A DNA stretch of 64,000 bases from Rhodobacterales bacterium 32-67-9 (lineage in GTDB: Bacteria > Pseudomonadota > Alphaproteobacteria > Rhodobacterales > Rhodobacteraceae), in NCBI GenBank assembly GCA_002280515.1, contig NCEA01000006.1, forward strand, positions 32,926-96,925, written 5' to 3'. A program made the translations under genes and the position numbers. The notes under the pieces are model-generated. The model did no database searches, was not told where the DNA came from, and saw only the letters and a program-made list of their open reading frames with translations. Positions 1-9,349 of this stretch are shown in pieces. The first letter of the stretch is position 1. Each line of letters starts with the position of its first letter.

Positions 1-1068
1 CTCGACTACGTGTTCGAGACCAAGGTCAAGGAAGGGTCGAACGTGCAGGCTGCGATCGTGGTGATGTCGGCCGATGGCGCGGTCAGGGCGATGGTCGGCG
101 GCCGCAAGAGCCAGGTCAACGGCGCCTTCAACCGGGCGACGCAGGCGCTGCGCCAGACCGGATCGACCTTCAAGCCCTTCGTCTATGCTGCGGCGCTCGA
201 CATGGGCTACACGATGAATTCGGTGGTCGAGGACGCGCCGCTGACGCTTTACGTCAAGGGGTCCGGCGAATGGTCGCCGAAGAACTACACGCCCGAGTTC
301 CGGGGGTTCATCACCCTGACCGAGGCGCTGACGAATTCGGTCAACACCGCGACCGTGCGGATAAGCCAGGCGGTCGGGCTCGAGGCGGTGCGCAAGGTCG
401 CGGCGGATTTCGGGCTGCAATCCGAACTGGCGCAAGGCCCGGCCATAGCGCTCGGCGCCTCCGGCGCGACGCTGCTCGACATGACCGGCGCCTATGCCGG
501 CATCCTCAACGGCGGCTCGTCGGTTCATCCCTACGGGCTGGTCGAACTGCGCATCCAGGGCGACGACACCGCCCTCATCGGTCAGGAAGGCGGCATGGGA
601 GAGCGCGTGATCTCGCAGGATGCGGCACGCCAGCTCACCTATATGATGACCCAGGTGGTCGAACGCGGCACTGGCCAGAGGGCGCGGCTCGACGGGCGCC
701 AGGTGGCCGGAAAGACCGGCACGACCTCGGACTACCGCGATGCATGGTTCATCGGCTTCACCGGCGACTATGTGACCGGGGTCTGGATGGGCAACGACGA
801 CAACAAGCCCTTGACCGGCGTCACTGGCGGCGGACTGCCGGCGGAGATCTGGCACGAGGTCATGGCGCGGGTCGAGGCCGACATCCCGCCGACGCCGCTG
901 CCGATGATCCGGCCGGACCAGGTGCCCGCCCCGGCCTGGCCTGGGCAGCGCTACGAAGCCGGTGGGCAAGGGGTGCCGGGGACGCAACCGCAGCAGCCGG
1001 CTCAACAGGCCCCGGCCGATCAGACGATCCTCGATATTCTCGGTGCAATACTCGGCCGCCGGAACTGA
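1..1068 (+). CDS. mrcA: Class A penicillin-binding protein 1A, C-terminal part (5' end outside window)
   Basis: Periplasmic transpeptidase domain of a bifunctional peptidoglycan synthase that cross-links stem peptides. The frame is open from base 1, so the membrane anchor and glycosyltransferase domain lie upstream of the window. Visible catalytic motifs are STFK (nucleophile Ser codon at 163), SVN (about 337-345) and KTGTT (Lys codon at 712), in the order and spacing of the family. The tail is rich in Pro and Gln, as is common in alphaproteobacterial PBP1A. The first GTG at 10 is an internal codon and not a credible start. It converges on mlaC. PBP1A is preferred over PBP1C or a monofunctional PBP because of the GNDDNKP stretch after the KTG motif. 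Confidence 0.9.
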   Translation, partial: LDYVFETKVKEGSNVQAAIVVMSADGAVRAMVGGRKSQVNGAFNRATQALRQTGSTFKPFVYAAALDMGYTMNSVVEDAPLTLYVKGSGEWSPKNYTPEFRGFITLTEALTNSVNTATVRISQAVGLEAVRKVAADFGLQSELAQGPAIALGASGATLLDMTGAYAGILNGGSSVHPYGLVELRIQGDDTALIGQEGGMGERVISQDAARQLTYMMTQVVERGTGQRARLDGRQVAGKTGTTSDYRDAWFIGFTGDYVTGVWMGNDDNKPLTGVTGGGLPAEIWHEVMARVEADIPPTPLPMIRPDQVPAPAWPGQRYEAGGQGVPGTQPQQPAQQAPADQTILDILGAILGRRN

Positions 1069-1101
1069 GATGCCAGCGGCCACATGGCGCAATGACGCGC
1101 G

Positions 1102-1707
1102 TCAGCCGGCCTTTCGCAGGTCGGCTGTGAGCGCCGCGATATCGCCGCGGCGCCGGTCCAGCATCGCCCCGATCTCGGTGCGCTCGGCCGCGAGCATGTT
1201 CACGCCTTCGATGATGATGTTGAAGAAGAGGTTCTTGCCCGACTTGTCGAAGACGTGCCAGCGGACCTCGAACGGCGCCCAGCCCGGCATGTTCGCAACC
1301 GAGATCACCTCGTAGAAACTCTTCAGCGGTCGGGCGTCAGTCACGACGATCGTGCTGCCGATGAACTCACGGAAACGCCGTCCGTACTTGCGCGAGATAT
1401 AGCCCTGGAACGCCTTCACGTAGGCGTTCATCACCGACGCGCTCGCGCCGCGCCCCGCCGGGCCGAGCGCGCTTTGCGCGATGTAGCGCACATCGGCATA
1501 GCGCACGAAGATCGCCTCGAAGGACTTGAACATCGCGGCTTCGGACGTGCCCGAATTGATCACCCCGTTGACTTCGCCGATGGCCCGGTCGATCAGCGCC
1601 CGCGCTTCGGCGACATTCAGCGCCGTGGCCGCGCCCGGCACGGCCACCAGGGCGAAGCCTGCGGGAAGCGCCGCGAGCACCTGGCGACGAGAAAGCTTAC
1701 TGGCCAT
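1102..1707 (-). CDS. mlaC: MlaC-like phospholipid-binding periplasmic protein
   Basis: Soluble periplasmic carrier of the Mla pathway, moving phospholipids between the outer-membrane lipoprotein MlaA and an inner-membrane ABC complex. The 201-residue product begins with a basic stretch and a twin-arginine-like SRRQVL motif followed by a hydrophobic segment, so it is exported, possibly by Tat. The body has the helical pattern of the MlaC/Ttg2D family, with Arg-Tyr rich segments around residues 65-110. It overlaps the end of mlaA by 11 bases, so the two are translated from one message. The mlaFEDB genes are not in the window. Confidence 0.87.
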   Translation of the reverse strand: MASKLSRRQVLAALPAGFALVAVPGAATALNVAEARALIDRAIGEVNGVINSGTSEAAMFKSFEAIFVRYADVRYIAQSALGPAGRGASASVMNAYVKAFQGYISRKYGRRFREFIGSTIVVTDARPLKSFYEVISVANMPGWAPFEVRWHVFDKSGKNLFFNIIIEGVNMLAAERTEIGAMLDRRRGDIAALTADLRKAG

Positions 1708-2449
1708 AGGGGTCCTCGTACGGGTCGAACACCTCGGCTTCGATGCCGAGTTCGAAGTGGCGGTTTTGCAGATAGAGAAGTCTCATCTGCGCGTAGCTGT
1801 CCGCGCTTCCATATAGGATGGAGTCGATCGCATCGCCATAGCGCTGCCGATCTGCCACCTTGCCGCCAAGCTTGATTGCCGCAACGTAATATTCCTCGGG
1901 CTCCTGGAAGACCCCGCTCATCGGGTCGATAACAAAATCGACGATCTTTCCGACAAGATCGCGCTCCGTCGTCGGCCCCGCGACCGGAACGACGAGGAAG
2001 GCGCCCTCGGGCGCACCCCAGACGTGCAGCGTCTCGCCAAAGTCGGTGTCGTCTTCGAAAAGACCGATCGCCGTGGCGGGGTCGAAGATCCCGCCGATGC
2101 CCACGGTCGTGTTGACCACGAAGCGGGCGGCGTTCTGCACCGCCGGACCGGGCCGGGCCTGCAACAGGCTGTTCACCACCGCCGAGGGCATGCCGAGATT
2201 GCCCGAGACGTTCGACAGCCCTTCGGCCACGGGCTTGGGCAGAAACGGCTTCCGGTCTGGCTTTCCTCCGCCGAGCATACGGTCGATGGCGACGTTCTCA
2301 GCATGAACCGCGCGGTTTTGTTCTTCGAACGGATCGTTGAATTCCGCCCCCGGTTCGGGCGTCGAACAGGCGCCAAGCGCGAGTGTTGCCAGAAGAAATA
2401 CCGCCGAAGCCTGCCCGTGCAATGAACTCGCCAATGGATTTCTAATCAT
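1697..2449 (-). CDS. mlaA: MlaA (VacJ) outer-membrane lipoprotein
   Basis: Outer-membrane lipoprotein that removes mislocalised phospholipids from the outer leaflet and passes them to MlaC. The signal peptide ends in a lipobox LGAC. Family signatures follow: NDPFEEQNR near the N-terminus, then a central region with GETLHVWG and GPTTERDLVG. I chose the ATG at 2449 because it gives a normal lipoprotein signal; an in-frame TTG at 2470 would add seven charged residues ahead of it. The product is 250 residues, a usual length. It is divergent from the type I secretion genes and followed by mlaC. Confidence 0.9.
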   Translation of the reverse strand: MIRNPLASSLHGQASAVFLLATLALGACSTPEPGAEFNDPFEEQNRAVHAENVAIDRMLGGGKPDRKPFLPKPVAEGLSNVSGNLGMPSAVVNSLLQARPGPAVQNAARFVVNTTVGIGGIFDPATAIGLFEDDTDFGETLHVWGAPEGAFLVVPVAGPTTERDLVGKIVDFVIDPMSGVFQEPEEYYVAAIKLGGKVADRQRYGDAIDSILYGSADSYAQMRLLYLQNRHFELGIEAEVFDPYEDPYGQ

Positions 2450-2502
2450 TTTCTTTCTATCGTCCCGCAAATTGACCGGCAGGGGCGCCGAAATCGCTCC
2501 AA

Positions 2503-2516
2503 TGGCTTAAAAGCCA
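2503..2516. promoter_or_regulatory. Palindrome in the mlaA / secretion-ATPase divergent promoter region
   Basis: TGGCTT-AA-AAGCCA lies between the divergent starts of mlaA and the type I secretion ATPase, 76 bases before the ATPase start. It is a perfect 6-base inverted repeat in an otherwise unstructured spacer. It may be an operator; no protein partner is implied by the sequence. Confidence 0.3.
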
Positions 2517-2592
2517 AGCGCGGAAGACGCAAGTCACAGTCGGGGCAACGGTCCCGGTCGGCAGAAAACATGCCGGGGCAGGAGTTGAGACG

Positions 2593-4329
2593 ATGACGAG
2601 GAACGAGTTCGGCAAGGGTCGGGAAGAGTTGCGCGCAGCGCGTGCCGCCGGGCGAAGCCTCCTCTGGGCCGTGGCGCTCTTTTCGGCCTTCGTGAACCTT
2701 CTGATGCTGGTCGGCCCGGTCTTCATGCTCCAGGTCTACGACCGCGTCCTCGGCAGCCGCTCGGAAGAGACCTTGCTGGCGCTCTTCGCCCTCGTCGCCT
2801 TCCTCTTCGCCATGATGGGCCTGCTTGACCTTGCGCGCGGCCGGGTGATGGCGCGGCTTGCCGTCGGATTCCAGTCACGTCTCGACCGGCGGGTCTTCTC
2901 TGCCGCCCTCGCCCGCAGTGCGCTGGCGCCCGGCGATCCGGCGGCGGCCGCGGGGTTGCGCGACCTCGAAGCGATCCGCCAGCTTCTCGCCTCGCCGGTG
3001 TTCTTCGCCATCTTCGACATGCCTTGGGCGCCTGTGTTCCTGACGGCGGTGTTCATCTTCCACCCCTGGCTCGGCTGGCTCGCCCTCGCCGGCGGCGCGG
3101 TTCTGGTGTTGGTAACGGCGCTCAACCAGGCCAATACCCGGCGCGCCGTCCTTGCCGCGCACGCCGCGAACCAGCGGGCCGAGCGGTTGTCGGACCAGTT
3201 GCGCGACGAGGCGGACCTTGTCCAGTCCATGGGAATGCGCGGCGCAAGCTTCGCCCGCTGGGCCCGGGCGCGGGCCGTGGCCCTCTCGGAATCGATCACC
3301 GCGACGGACAAGTCCGGCATCTATTCGGTCTTTTCCAAGACTTTCCGGCTTTTCCTGCAATCGGCGATGCTGGCCTTGGGCGCGCTTCTGGTGCTGAAGG
3401 GCGAACTGACCCCCGGCGCGATGATCGCCGCGTCGATCCTGATGGGCCGGGCACTTGCCCCGGTCGAACAGGCCATCGGCGGCTGGGCAGCCGTCCAGCG
3501 CGCGCAAGAGGGCTGGCATCGGCTTGCCAGCCTTCTCGCCACAGTGCCCGCCGATGCCCCCCGCACCGCCTTGCCGAGACCCCGCGCGGTTCTTGAGGCG
3601 AACCAGCTGACCGTGGTGCCGCCGGGGCAGAGCCAGGCGGCGCTCAGGATGGTGTCGTTCAAGATCGAACCCGGCCAGGCCGTCGGCGTGATCGGGGCCT
3701 CGGGGGCGGGCAAATCGACGCTGGCCCACACGCTGACCGGGGTCTGGCGTCCGGCCGGCGGCTGGGTCCGGCTGGACGGGGCCACGCTCGACCAATACGA
3801 CCCAGACGTGCTCGGCAGCTACATCGGCTACCTGCCGCAGAGGGTGACGCTTTTCGACGGCACGATCGCCGAGAATATCGCCCGCCTCGCGCCGCAGCCC
3901 GACGATGCGGCGATCGTGGCGGCGGCGCAGAAGGCCGCCGCCCATCAGATGATCGTCGACCTGCCCGACGGCTACAACACGCAGGTCAGCCAGACCGGCG
4001 GCAGGCTTTCGGGCGGCCAGATTCAGCGCATCGGCCTTGCGCGCGCGCTTTATGGTGATCCCGTCATCCTTGTACTCGACGAACCCAACTCCAATCTAGA
4101 CAACGACGGCTCGATGGCGCTGAACGCCGCGATCCGGGCGATGAAATCGAAGGGCGGCTCCGTGCTGATCATGGCGCACCGGCCAGCGGCGATACAGGAA
4201 TGCGACATGCTGATGGTGCTCGACGGCGGCATTCGCCGCGCGTTCGGGCCGCGCGACGAGGTACTGAAAAGCATGGTCCGCAACGCGGGTGACATCGTTC
4301 GCGCGACAGGGCCAGGAGGTGTGACATGA
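2593..4329 (+). CDS. Type I secretion system permease/ATPase (PrtD-like)
   Basis: Inner-membrane ABC exporter that energises one-step secretion of proteins through a tripartite channel. The N-terminal half carries about six membrane segments (first at residues 20-45). The C-terminal nucleotide-binding domain shows Walker A GASGAGKS (Lys374), signature LSGGQ (472-476), Walker B ending in Asp496-Glu497, and a switch His in LIMAHR. There is no N-terminal C39 peptidase-like domain, which separates the PrtD group from HlyB and bacteriocin exporters. Its 578 residues are typical. An AGGAG site precedes the ATG. It overlaps the adaptor gene by 4 bases. The outer-membrane TolC partner is not adjacent. 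Confidence 0.9.
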   Translation: MTRNEFGKGREELRAARAAGRSLLWAVALFSAFVNLLMLVGPVFMLQVYDRVLGSRSEETLLALFALVAFLFAMMGLLDLARGRVMARLAVGFQSRLDRRVFSAALARSALAPGDPAAAAGLRDLEAIRQLLASPVFFAIFDMPWAPVFLTAVFIFHPWLGWLALAGGAVLVLVTALNQANTRRAVLAAHAANQRAERLSDQLRDEADLVQSMGMRGASFARWARARAVALSESITATDKSGIYSVFSKTFRLFLQSAMLALGALLVLKGELTPGAMIAASILMGRALAPVEQAIGGWAAVQRAQEGWHRLASLLATVPADAPRTALPRPRAVLEANQLTVVPPGQSQAALRMVSFKIEPGQAVGVIGASGAGKSTLAHTLTGVWRPAGGWVRLDGATLDQYDPDVLGSYIGYLPQRVTLFDGTIAENIARLAPQPDDAAIVAAAQKAAAHQMIVDLPDGYNTQVSQTGGRLSGGQIQRIGLARALYGDPVILVLDEPNSNLDNDGSMALNAAIRAMKSKGGSVLIMAHRPAAIQECDMLMVLDGGIRRAFGPRDEVLKSMVRNAGDIVRATGPGGVT

Positions 4330-5630
4330 CCGATCCGGCAAAGTCCCCTTCGGCCCGCGCGCCGCTGCTTCTCGGCGGGTTCGCGCTCGCGCTTCTCATC
4401 GGCGGGTTCGGCGCCTGGTCGGTGACGACGAAGATCGCCGGCGCCGTCGTCGCCGGCGGCCAGGTGGAGGTCGAGCAGAACCGGCAGGTCGTCCAGCATC
4501 CCGATGGCGGCGTCGTCGCCGAGATCCTCGTCAAGGACGGCGACCTCGTCGCCGCCGGCGCACCCCTGATCCAGCTTGACGGGACGCTGCTGACATCGGA
4601 ACTGACAATCGTCGAAGGCCAGTTCTTCGAAATCCTCGCCCGGCGCGGAAGGCTGGAGGCGGAGCGCGACGACGCCGGGACGATCACCTTCCCTGCCGAA
4701 CTGACAGAGTTCGCCAGCACGCGTCCCGCGATCGAAGCCCTGATGCGCGGGCAGGAACGGCTGTTCGTCGCCCGCGCCGAGACCGAGGCGAACGAGATCG
4801 ACCAGCTCCAGCGCCGGCGCGGCCAGATCGCCAACCAGATCGAGGGCATCGTCGCCCAGCGCGCCTCGACCGACAGCCAGCTCAGCTTGATCGGCAAGGA
4901 ACTGGCCGACCTCCAGACGCTGCTCGACCGTGGCCTCACGCAGGCGGGCCGGGTGCTCGCGCTCGAGCGTGAGAAGGCACGGCTCGAAGGTGCCGCGGGC
5001 GAACTCGACGCTTCCAAAGCCGAGGCCGAGGGCCGGATGACCGAAATCGACATCGAGATCCTGAAACGCGGCAGCACCCGCCGCGAGGACGCCAATACCC
5101 AGCTCCGCGACCTCGGCTACCGCGAGCTTGAACTCGCCGAACGGCGCCGGGCGCTGATCGAGCAGATCGACCGGCTCGACATCCGCGCACCCGTCGCGGG
5201 CATCGTCCACGCTTTGCAGGTGACGACGCCGCGTTCCGTCATTCGCGCCGCCGAGCCGGTGCTTTACCTCGTTCCGCAGGACCGTCCGCTGGTCATCGCC
5301 GCCCGCGTCGCGCCGATCAATGTCGACGAGGTCCGGATCGGCCAGGAGGTCACCCTCCGTTTCGCCGCATTCGACAGCCGCACCACGCCCGAACTCTTCG
5401 GCCAGGTCTCCCGCATCTCGGCGGACGCATTGGTCGACGAGGCCAGCAAAGCCTCCTACTACCGCGCCGAGGTCGTGCTCGATGCGGGCGAATTGGCCAA
5501 GCTCGACGGTCATGCCATCATCCCCGGCATGCCGGTCGAGGTTTTCATCCGCACCGGCGAACGCACCCCGCTCGCCTATCTGATCAAACCGTTTACCGAG
5601 TATTTCAACCGTGCCTTCCGGGAAAGCTGA
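4326..5630 (+). CDS. HlyD-family periplasmic adaptor of the type I secretion system (PrtE-like)
   Basis: Membrane-fusion protein linking the ABC exporter to a TolC-type channel. One membrane helix lies at about residues 12-32, followed by a lipoyl-like half ([19 protein letters not shown], around 40-60), a long coiled-coil rich in Glu, Arg and Gln (about 120-275), the second lipoyl half ([12 protein letters not shown], around 285) and a beta-barrel domain. The start overlaps the ATPase stop (ATGA) and has a GGAGGTG site just upstream. At 434 residues it is of normal size. Together with the preceding gene it forms an exporter without an adjacent substrate gene; a candidate substrate is the surface protein at the other end of the window. 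Confidence 0.9.
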   Translation: MTDPAKSPSARAPLLLGGFALALLIGGFGAWSVTTKIAGAVVAGGQVEVEQNRQVVQHPDGGVVAEILVKDGDLVAAGAPLIQLDGTLLTSELTIVEGQFFEILARRGRLEAERDDAGTITFPAELTEFASTRPAIEALMRGQERLFVARAETEANEIDQLQRRRGQIANQIEGIVAQRASTDSQLSLIGKELADLQTLLDRGLTQAGRVLALEREKARLEGAAGELDASKAEAEGRMTEIDIEILKRGSTRREDANTQLRDLGYRELELAERRRALIEQIDRLDIRAPVAGIVHALQVTTPRSVIRAAEPVLYLVPQDRPLVIAARVAPINVDEVRIGQEVTLRFAAFDSRTTPELFGQVSRISADALVDEASKASYYRAEVVLDAGELAKLDGHAIIPGMPVEVFIRTGERTPLAYLIKPFTEYFNRAFRES

Positions 5631-5637
5631 CAGCATC

Positions 5638-6087
5638 GTGATCCTCCGGGCCGCTCGGCTCGCGGAACTGGCGGAACTTTCGCTTCTCTGCCTGCGCTCG
5701 AAGGCGGTCTGGGACTATAGCCCGGAAGTCATCGCCGCCTGCCGGGCAGAGTTGACCCTCGGCCCCGGCGACCTTGAAACCACCCGCGTCGCCGAACGCC
5801 GCGGCCATCCCGTCGGCGTCGTGCAGGTGACGGTCGGGGGCAGGACCGCCTCGCTCGACCGGATCTTCGTCGAACCGCATGACATCGGGACCGGAGTCGG
5901 CACGATCCTCTTCGCAGAGGCACGGACCATGGCCCGCGATGCCGGCGCGAAAGAGCTTGTCGTCATCGCCGATCCGGGCGCTGCGGGGTTCTTCATCCGC
6001 ATGGGCGCCCGGCCGGCGGGCGAGGTGCCGTCAGGCTCCGTTCCAGGCCTGGTCCTGCCGCGCTTCGCGCTCGCCCTGCCAGGCTGA
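5638..6087 (+). CDS. GNAT family N-acetyltransferase
   Basis: Small acetyl-CoA-dependent acyltransferase of unknown substrate. Around residues 80-100 is the acetyl-CoA binding motif region (IGTGVGTILFAEA), followed by the usual VVIADPGAAGFFIRMGA ending in which the last strand pairs with the cofactor. I chose GTG 5638, which has GGGAAAG about 11 bases upstream and begins VILRAAR in the way most members do. An in-frame GTG at 5611 would overlap the adaptor gene by 20 bases. It is probably co-transcribed with the secretion genes but need not be functionally linked. Confidence 0.8.
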   Translation: MILRAARLAELAELSLLCLRSKAVWDYSPEVIAACRAELTLGPGDLETTRVAERRGHPVGVVQVTVGGRTASLDRIFVEPHDIGTGVGTILFAEARTMARDAGAKELVVIADPGAAGFFIRMGARPAGEVPSGSVPGLVLPRFALALPG

Positions 6088-6161
6088 GGACCGCGCCCCT
6101 TCCCCCCAGCAGCCCGCACGGCTAACCTCCGCCAGAACCGGATTCGCGAGGAGACAGAGAC

Positions 6162-6626
6162 ATGGCCGGAAAGATCGACGCACGCCTAGCCGAGCTTGGG
6201 ATTACCCTGCCGGACGCGCCCGCCCCGGCGGCGAACTACGTGCCATACGTTCAGGCCGGCGATCTCGTCTTCGTCTCGGGCCAGATATCGCAAAGCGCCG
6301 CCGGACTCATCAAGGGCCGGCTCGGCGACACTATGGACGTGGCGGAAGGCGCGGAAGCCGCCCGGCGTTGCGGCATCAGCCTGCTCGCCCAGGCACGCGC
6401 GGCGCTCGGCGGCGACCTCGACCGGATCGTCAGGGTGGTGAAGCTGACCGGCTTCGTCAACTCGACGGCCGAGTTCACCGACCAGCCGAAGGTGATCAAC
6501 GGCTGCTCGGACCTGATGGTCGAGGTTCTGGGCGACGCCGGCCGCCACGCCCGCGCCGCCGTCTCGGCCCCCGCTCTGCCGCTCGGCGTCGCGGTGGAGA
6601 TCGAGGCGATCTTCCAGGTGGCGTGA
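6162..6626 (+). CDS. RidA family protein (YjgF/Rid)
   Basis: Cytosolic Rid-family protein, in many members a deaminase of reactive enamine/imine intermediates from amino-acid metabolism. The 154-residue sequence contains YVQAGDLVFVSGQIS and GDLDRIVRVVKLTGFVN, both typical of the family. This is the longer subgroup (YjgH/RidA-like) in which the catalytic Arg of archetypal RidA is not obvious to me, so hydrolase activity is uncertain. A GAGGAGACAGAG site precedes the ATG. It shares TGATG with the next gene, indicating translational coupling. Confidence 0.85.
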   Translation: MAGKIDARLAELGITLPDAPAPAANYVPYVQAGDLVFVSGQISQSAAGLIKGRLGDTMDVAEGAEAARRCGISLLAQARAALGGDLDRIVRVVKLTGFVNSTAEFTDQPKVINGCSDLMVEVLGDAGRHARAAVSAPALPLGVAVEIEAIFQVA

Positions 6627-7405
6627 TGGGTCCAACGCCGGTCCCCTTGCCGCAAGACTTCCTGACCAGACCGATCGCCCACCGCGCCTATCACGACCGG
6701 GCGGCGGGTCGGCCAGAGAACTCGCCGGCCGCCTTCCGCGCGGCGATCGACGCAGGCTACGCGATCGAGACCGATATCCAGCCTTCCGCCGACGGCGTGC
6801 CGATGGTCTTTCATGACTACGACCTGAAACGGCTGACCGGCACTTCCGGCCGCATAAGGGGGCGGACGGCGGCGGAACTGGGGCAGATCAGGCTGCTCGA
6901 TGCCGAGGACGGCATCCCGACGCTGGCCGGTATGCTCGCCCTTGTCGCCGGGCGGGTGCCGCTTCTCATCGAGATCAAGGACCAGGACGGACGGATGGGG
7001 CCGGAGGTCGGGCCGCTCGAACGGGCCGTGGCGGACGTTCTCGCCGGCTACGATGGCCCGGTCGCCCTGATGTCGTTCAACCCGCATTCGGTCGCGGCCC
7101 TTGCAAAGGCGGCGCCCAACCGGCCACGCGGGTTGACTACTTCGGCCTACACGTCCGAGGGCTGGCCACTGTTGCCCGCCACGGTCCGCGACCGCCTGCG
7201 CGAGATCCCCGACTACGACCGGGTGGGGGCAAGCTTCATCTCGCACGAGGCATCCGACCTCGACCGCCCGCGCGTGGCCGAACTGAAGGCGAAAGGCGCG
7301 ACGATCCTTACCTGGACCATCAAGTTCCCCGAAGCCGAGGCCGACGCCCGCCGGATCGCCCAGAACGTGACCTTCGAGCGTTACGCAGCGCGGCCGGTCG
7401 CTTGA
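6626..7405 (+). CDS. Glycerophosphodiester phosphodiesterase
   Basis: Hydrolyses glycerophosphodiesters to glycerol-3-phosphate and an alcohol. The TIM-barrel GDPD motifs are in order: IAHRAYHDRAAGRPENS (catalytic His-Arg and Glu-Asn, residues about 18-34), ETDIQPSADGVPMVFHD (metal-binding Glu-Asp and catalytic His), and PLLIEIKD further on. The ATG at 6626 overlaps the ridA-like stop and gives 259 residues, normal for bacterial UgpQ-like enzymes. No signal peptide is seen, so it is cytosolic. The open frame extends far upstream without a stop, but that part lies inside other genes. Confidence 0.88.
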   Translation: MGPTPVPLPQDFLTRPIAHRAYHDRAAGRPENSPAAFRAAIDAGYAIETDIQPSADGVPMVFHDYDLKRLTGTSGRIRGRTAAELGQIRLLDAEDGIPTLAGMLALVAGRVPLLIEIKDQDGRMGPEVGPLERAVADVLAGYDGPVALMSFNPHSVAALAKAAPNRPRGLTTSAYTSEGWPLLPATVRDRLREIPDYDRVGASFISHEASDLDRPRVAELKAKGATILTWTIKFPEAEADARRIAQNVTFERYAARPVA

Positions 7406-7453
7406 CCCGGGCCACCCTTGGTCCCTACGTCAAGGAAATAGACCCGGTACCTC

Positions 7454-8629
7454 ATGGATGACATCGCCATCGACGTGAGCGTCCTTTCTGGCCTCGGCGG
7501 CATCGCCGCGGAGGACTGGGATGCATGCGCCGACCCCGAGGCCGGGCCGGGGCGCCCGCGCGACCCCTTCACGACACACCGCTTCCTTGCCGCGCTGGAA
7601 CGCTCGGGCTCGGTCGGCGACGGCACCGGCTGGCAGCCGCGCCACCTCGTCGCCCGCGCCGGCGGCGAGCTGATCGCGGCGATGCCGCTTTATGTGAAAT
7701 CCCACAGCCAGGGCGAATACATCTTCGACCACGCCTGGGCCGACGCCTACGAGCGGGCGGGCGGGCGCTACTATCCGAAACTCCAGTCCGCTGTGCCGTT
7801 CACCCCCGCCACCGGTCGCCGCTTCCTGACGAAACCAGGATGGGAGGTCGCGGGTCGCGCCGCGCTGACGCAGGCCCTTGTGCAGATCGCATCCGACCAC
7901 GGCCTTTCCTCTGCCCACATCACCTTCTGTACCGAGGAGGAGGCCGAAACCGGCGCCGCGATGGGGCTTTTGCACCGGATCACCCAGCAATTCCACTGGG
8001 AGAACCGCGGCTACGGCAATTTCGACGGCTTCCTCGCCGACCTCGCCTCGCGCAAGCGAAAGGCGATCCGCAAGGAACGCGCCGGCGCCGCAGGGTTCGG
8101 CGGCACGATCCGGCACCTGACCGGCGACGCGATCCGGCCCGAACACTGGGACGCGTTCTGGGACTTCTACCAGGATACCGGAAGCCGCAAATGGGGCCGC
8201 CCCTACCTGACCCGCGCCTTCTTCGACGAGGTGCAGGCGACGATGCGCGACGACGTCCTGCTGATCCTCGCCGAACGCGGAGGGCGGCCCGTCGCCGGTG
8301 CGCTCAACTTCATCGGCCGCGACACGCTCTACGGCCGCTACTGGGGCGCGGTTGAGGACCATCCGTTCCTGCATTTCGAATGCTGTTACTACCAGGCCAT
8401 CGACTACGCCATCGCCATGGGTCTTGCCCGTGTCGAGGCGGGGGCGCAGGGCGATCACAAGCTGGCCCGCGGCTACCTGCCGGTCCAGACCCATTCGCTG
8501 CACTGGATCGCCGATCCGTCGTTCCGCAGCGCCGTCGCCCGCTATCTCGACGCCGAAGCGCGCGCCGTCGACGAGGAGATCGAGGTGCTGACCGATTTCG
8601 GCCCGTTCCGCAAATCCCCCGGCCACTGA
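7454..8629 (+). CDS. GNAT/peptidogalycan-biosynthesis family protein (DUF482, COG3146)
   Basis: A 391-residue member of the COG3146 acetyltransferase-like family, whose substrate is not established. Recognisable family features are [20 protein letters not shown] near the N-terminus, then [37 protein letters not shown], and [18 protein letters not shown]. FemAB-like double GNAT folds underlie the family. No signal sequence or membrane segment is visible. It is followed by an intergenic repeat and the broken GST gene. Confidence 0.85.
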   Translation: MDDIAIDVSVLSGLGGIAAEDWDACADPEAGPGRPRDPFTTHRFLAALERSGSVGDGTGWQPRHLVARAGGELIAAMPLYVKSHSQGEYIFDHAWADAYERAGGRYYPKLQSAVPFTPATGRRFLTKPGWEVAGRAALTQALVQIASDHGLSSAHITFCTEEEAETGAAMGLLHRITQQFHWENRGYGNFDGFLADLASRKRKAIRKERAGAAGFGGTIRHLTGDAIRPEHWDAFWDFYQDTGSRKWGRPYLTRAFFDEVQATMRDDVLLILAERGGRPVAGALNFIGRDTLYGRYWGAVEDHPFLHFECCYYQAIDYAIAMGLARVEAGAQGDHKLARGYLPVQTHSLHWIADPSFRSAVARYLDAEARAVDEEIEVLTDFGPFRKSPGH

Positions 8630-8648
8630 TCCGACTGCCCTTCATCTT

Positions 8649-8712
8649 GCTGCAAATATCCCCGCCGGAGGCATTGAAGTTTTGCCGCTCCGGCCGGAGT
8701 ATTTCCCCAAGG
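8649..8712 (+). repeat. Dispersed intergenic repeat, copy 1 (divergent)
   Basis: The segment starting CTTCATCTTG and running into AAATATCC matches the start of the copy at 26056 almost base for base, then folds back: AAATATCC..CGCCGGAGGC is an imperfect inverted repeat with GCTCCGGCCGGAGTATTT. It sits between two plus-strand genes. Such AAATA-CC-rich palindromes are common between genes in Rhodobacteraceae; function unknown. Confidence 0.5.
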
Positions 8713-8731
8713 AAGAACCGGAGAACGCGCC

Positions 8732-9349
8732 ATGTCCGATACGCTCACGCTCTATTCGAACCCGATGTCACGCGGGCGCATCGCGCGCTGGATGCTGGAA
8801 GAGGTCGGCCAGCCCTACGAGGTGCGCTATCTCGACTACGGCACGACGTTGTAGGCTCCGGACTATCTGAAGATCAACCCGATGGGCAAGGTGCCGGCGC
8901 TGGTTCACGGCGACCGGATCGTCACGGAATATGCCGCGATCTGCGCCTATCTCGCCGACGCCTTCCCCGAAGCGGAACTGGCGCCCAGCGAACGCTCCTC
9001 GTATTACCGCTGGCTCTTCTTCGGCGCCGGCCCGTTGGAGGCAACCGTCATCATCAAGGCGCTCGGCGTCGAGGTTCCGGCCGACAAGCGCGCCATGGTC
9101 GGGTTCGGATCGCTCAAGACCACGCTCGACGCGCTCGAATCCGCGCTGACCGACAAGCCCTACCTTGCCGGAGACCGTTTTTCGGCCGCCGACGTCGCAA
9201 CCGGGTCGCAGATCGGCTGGGGCCTGCGCTTTGGCACGATCGAGCCGCGCCCGGTCTTGCAAGCTTACTGGGACCGGCTGAGCGAACGGCCCGCCCTGCA
9301 ACGCGCCAACGATGCCGACAACGCGGCAATGCCGCAGAAGGAGGAATGA
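8732..9349 (+). pseudogene. Glutathione S-transferase family gene with in-frame amber stop
   Basis: The frame from ATG 8732 reads as a normal GST: thioredoxin-fold start ([19 protein letters not shown]), then a TAG at 8852-8854 (codon 41), then the rest of the domain without further interruption ([19 protein letters not shown], cis-Pro region, C-terminal helical domain, to 9349). Relatives have Lys or another residue before [14 protein letters not shown], so AAG to TAG is the simplest cause. Reinitiation at ATG 8882 would drop the glutathione-binding N-terminal half. Reading frame and codon use are otherwise intact, so the mutation is recent or an error. A GGAAGAACCGGAG site precedes the start, and the stop overlaps the next gene's start. 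Confidence 0.85.

Noticed and set aside
270-1130. Long frame on the plus strand overlapping the PBP1A gene
   Set aside because: Arg-, Gly- and Pro-rich shadow of the real gene in another frame, without family resemblance; typical of high-GC DNA.
4050-5636. 528-codon minus-strand frame across the secretion adaptor
   Set aside because: Opposite-strand shadow of the HlyD gene; composition of a shadow frame and no motif.
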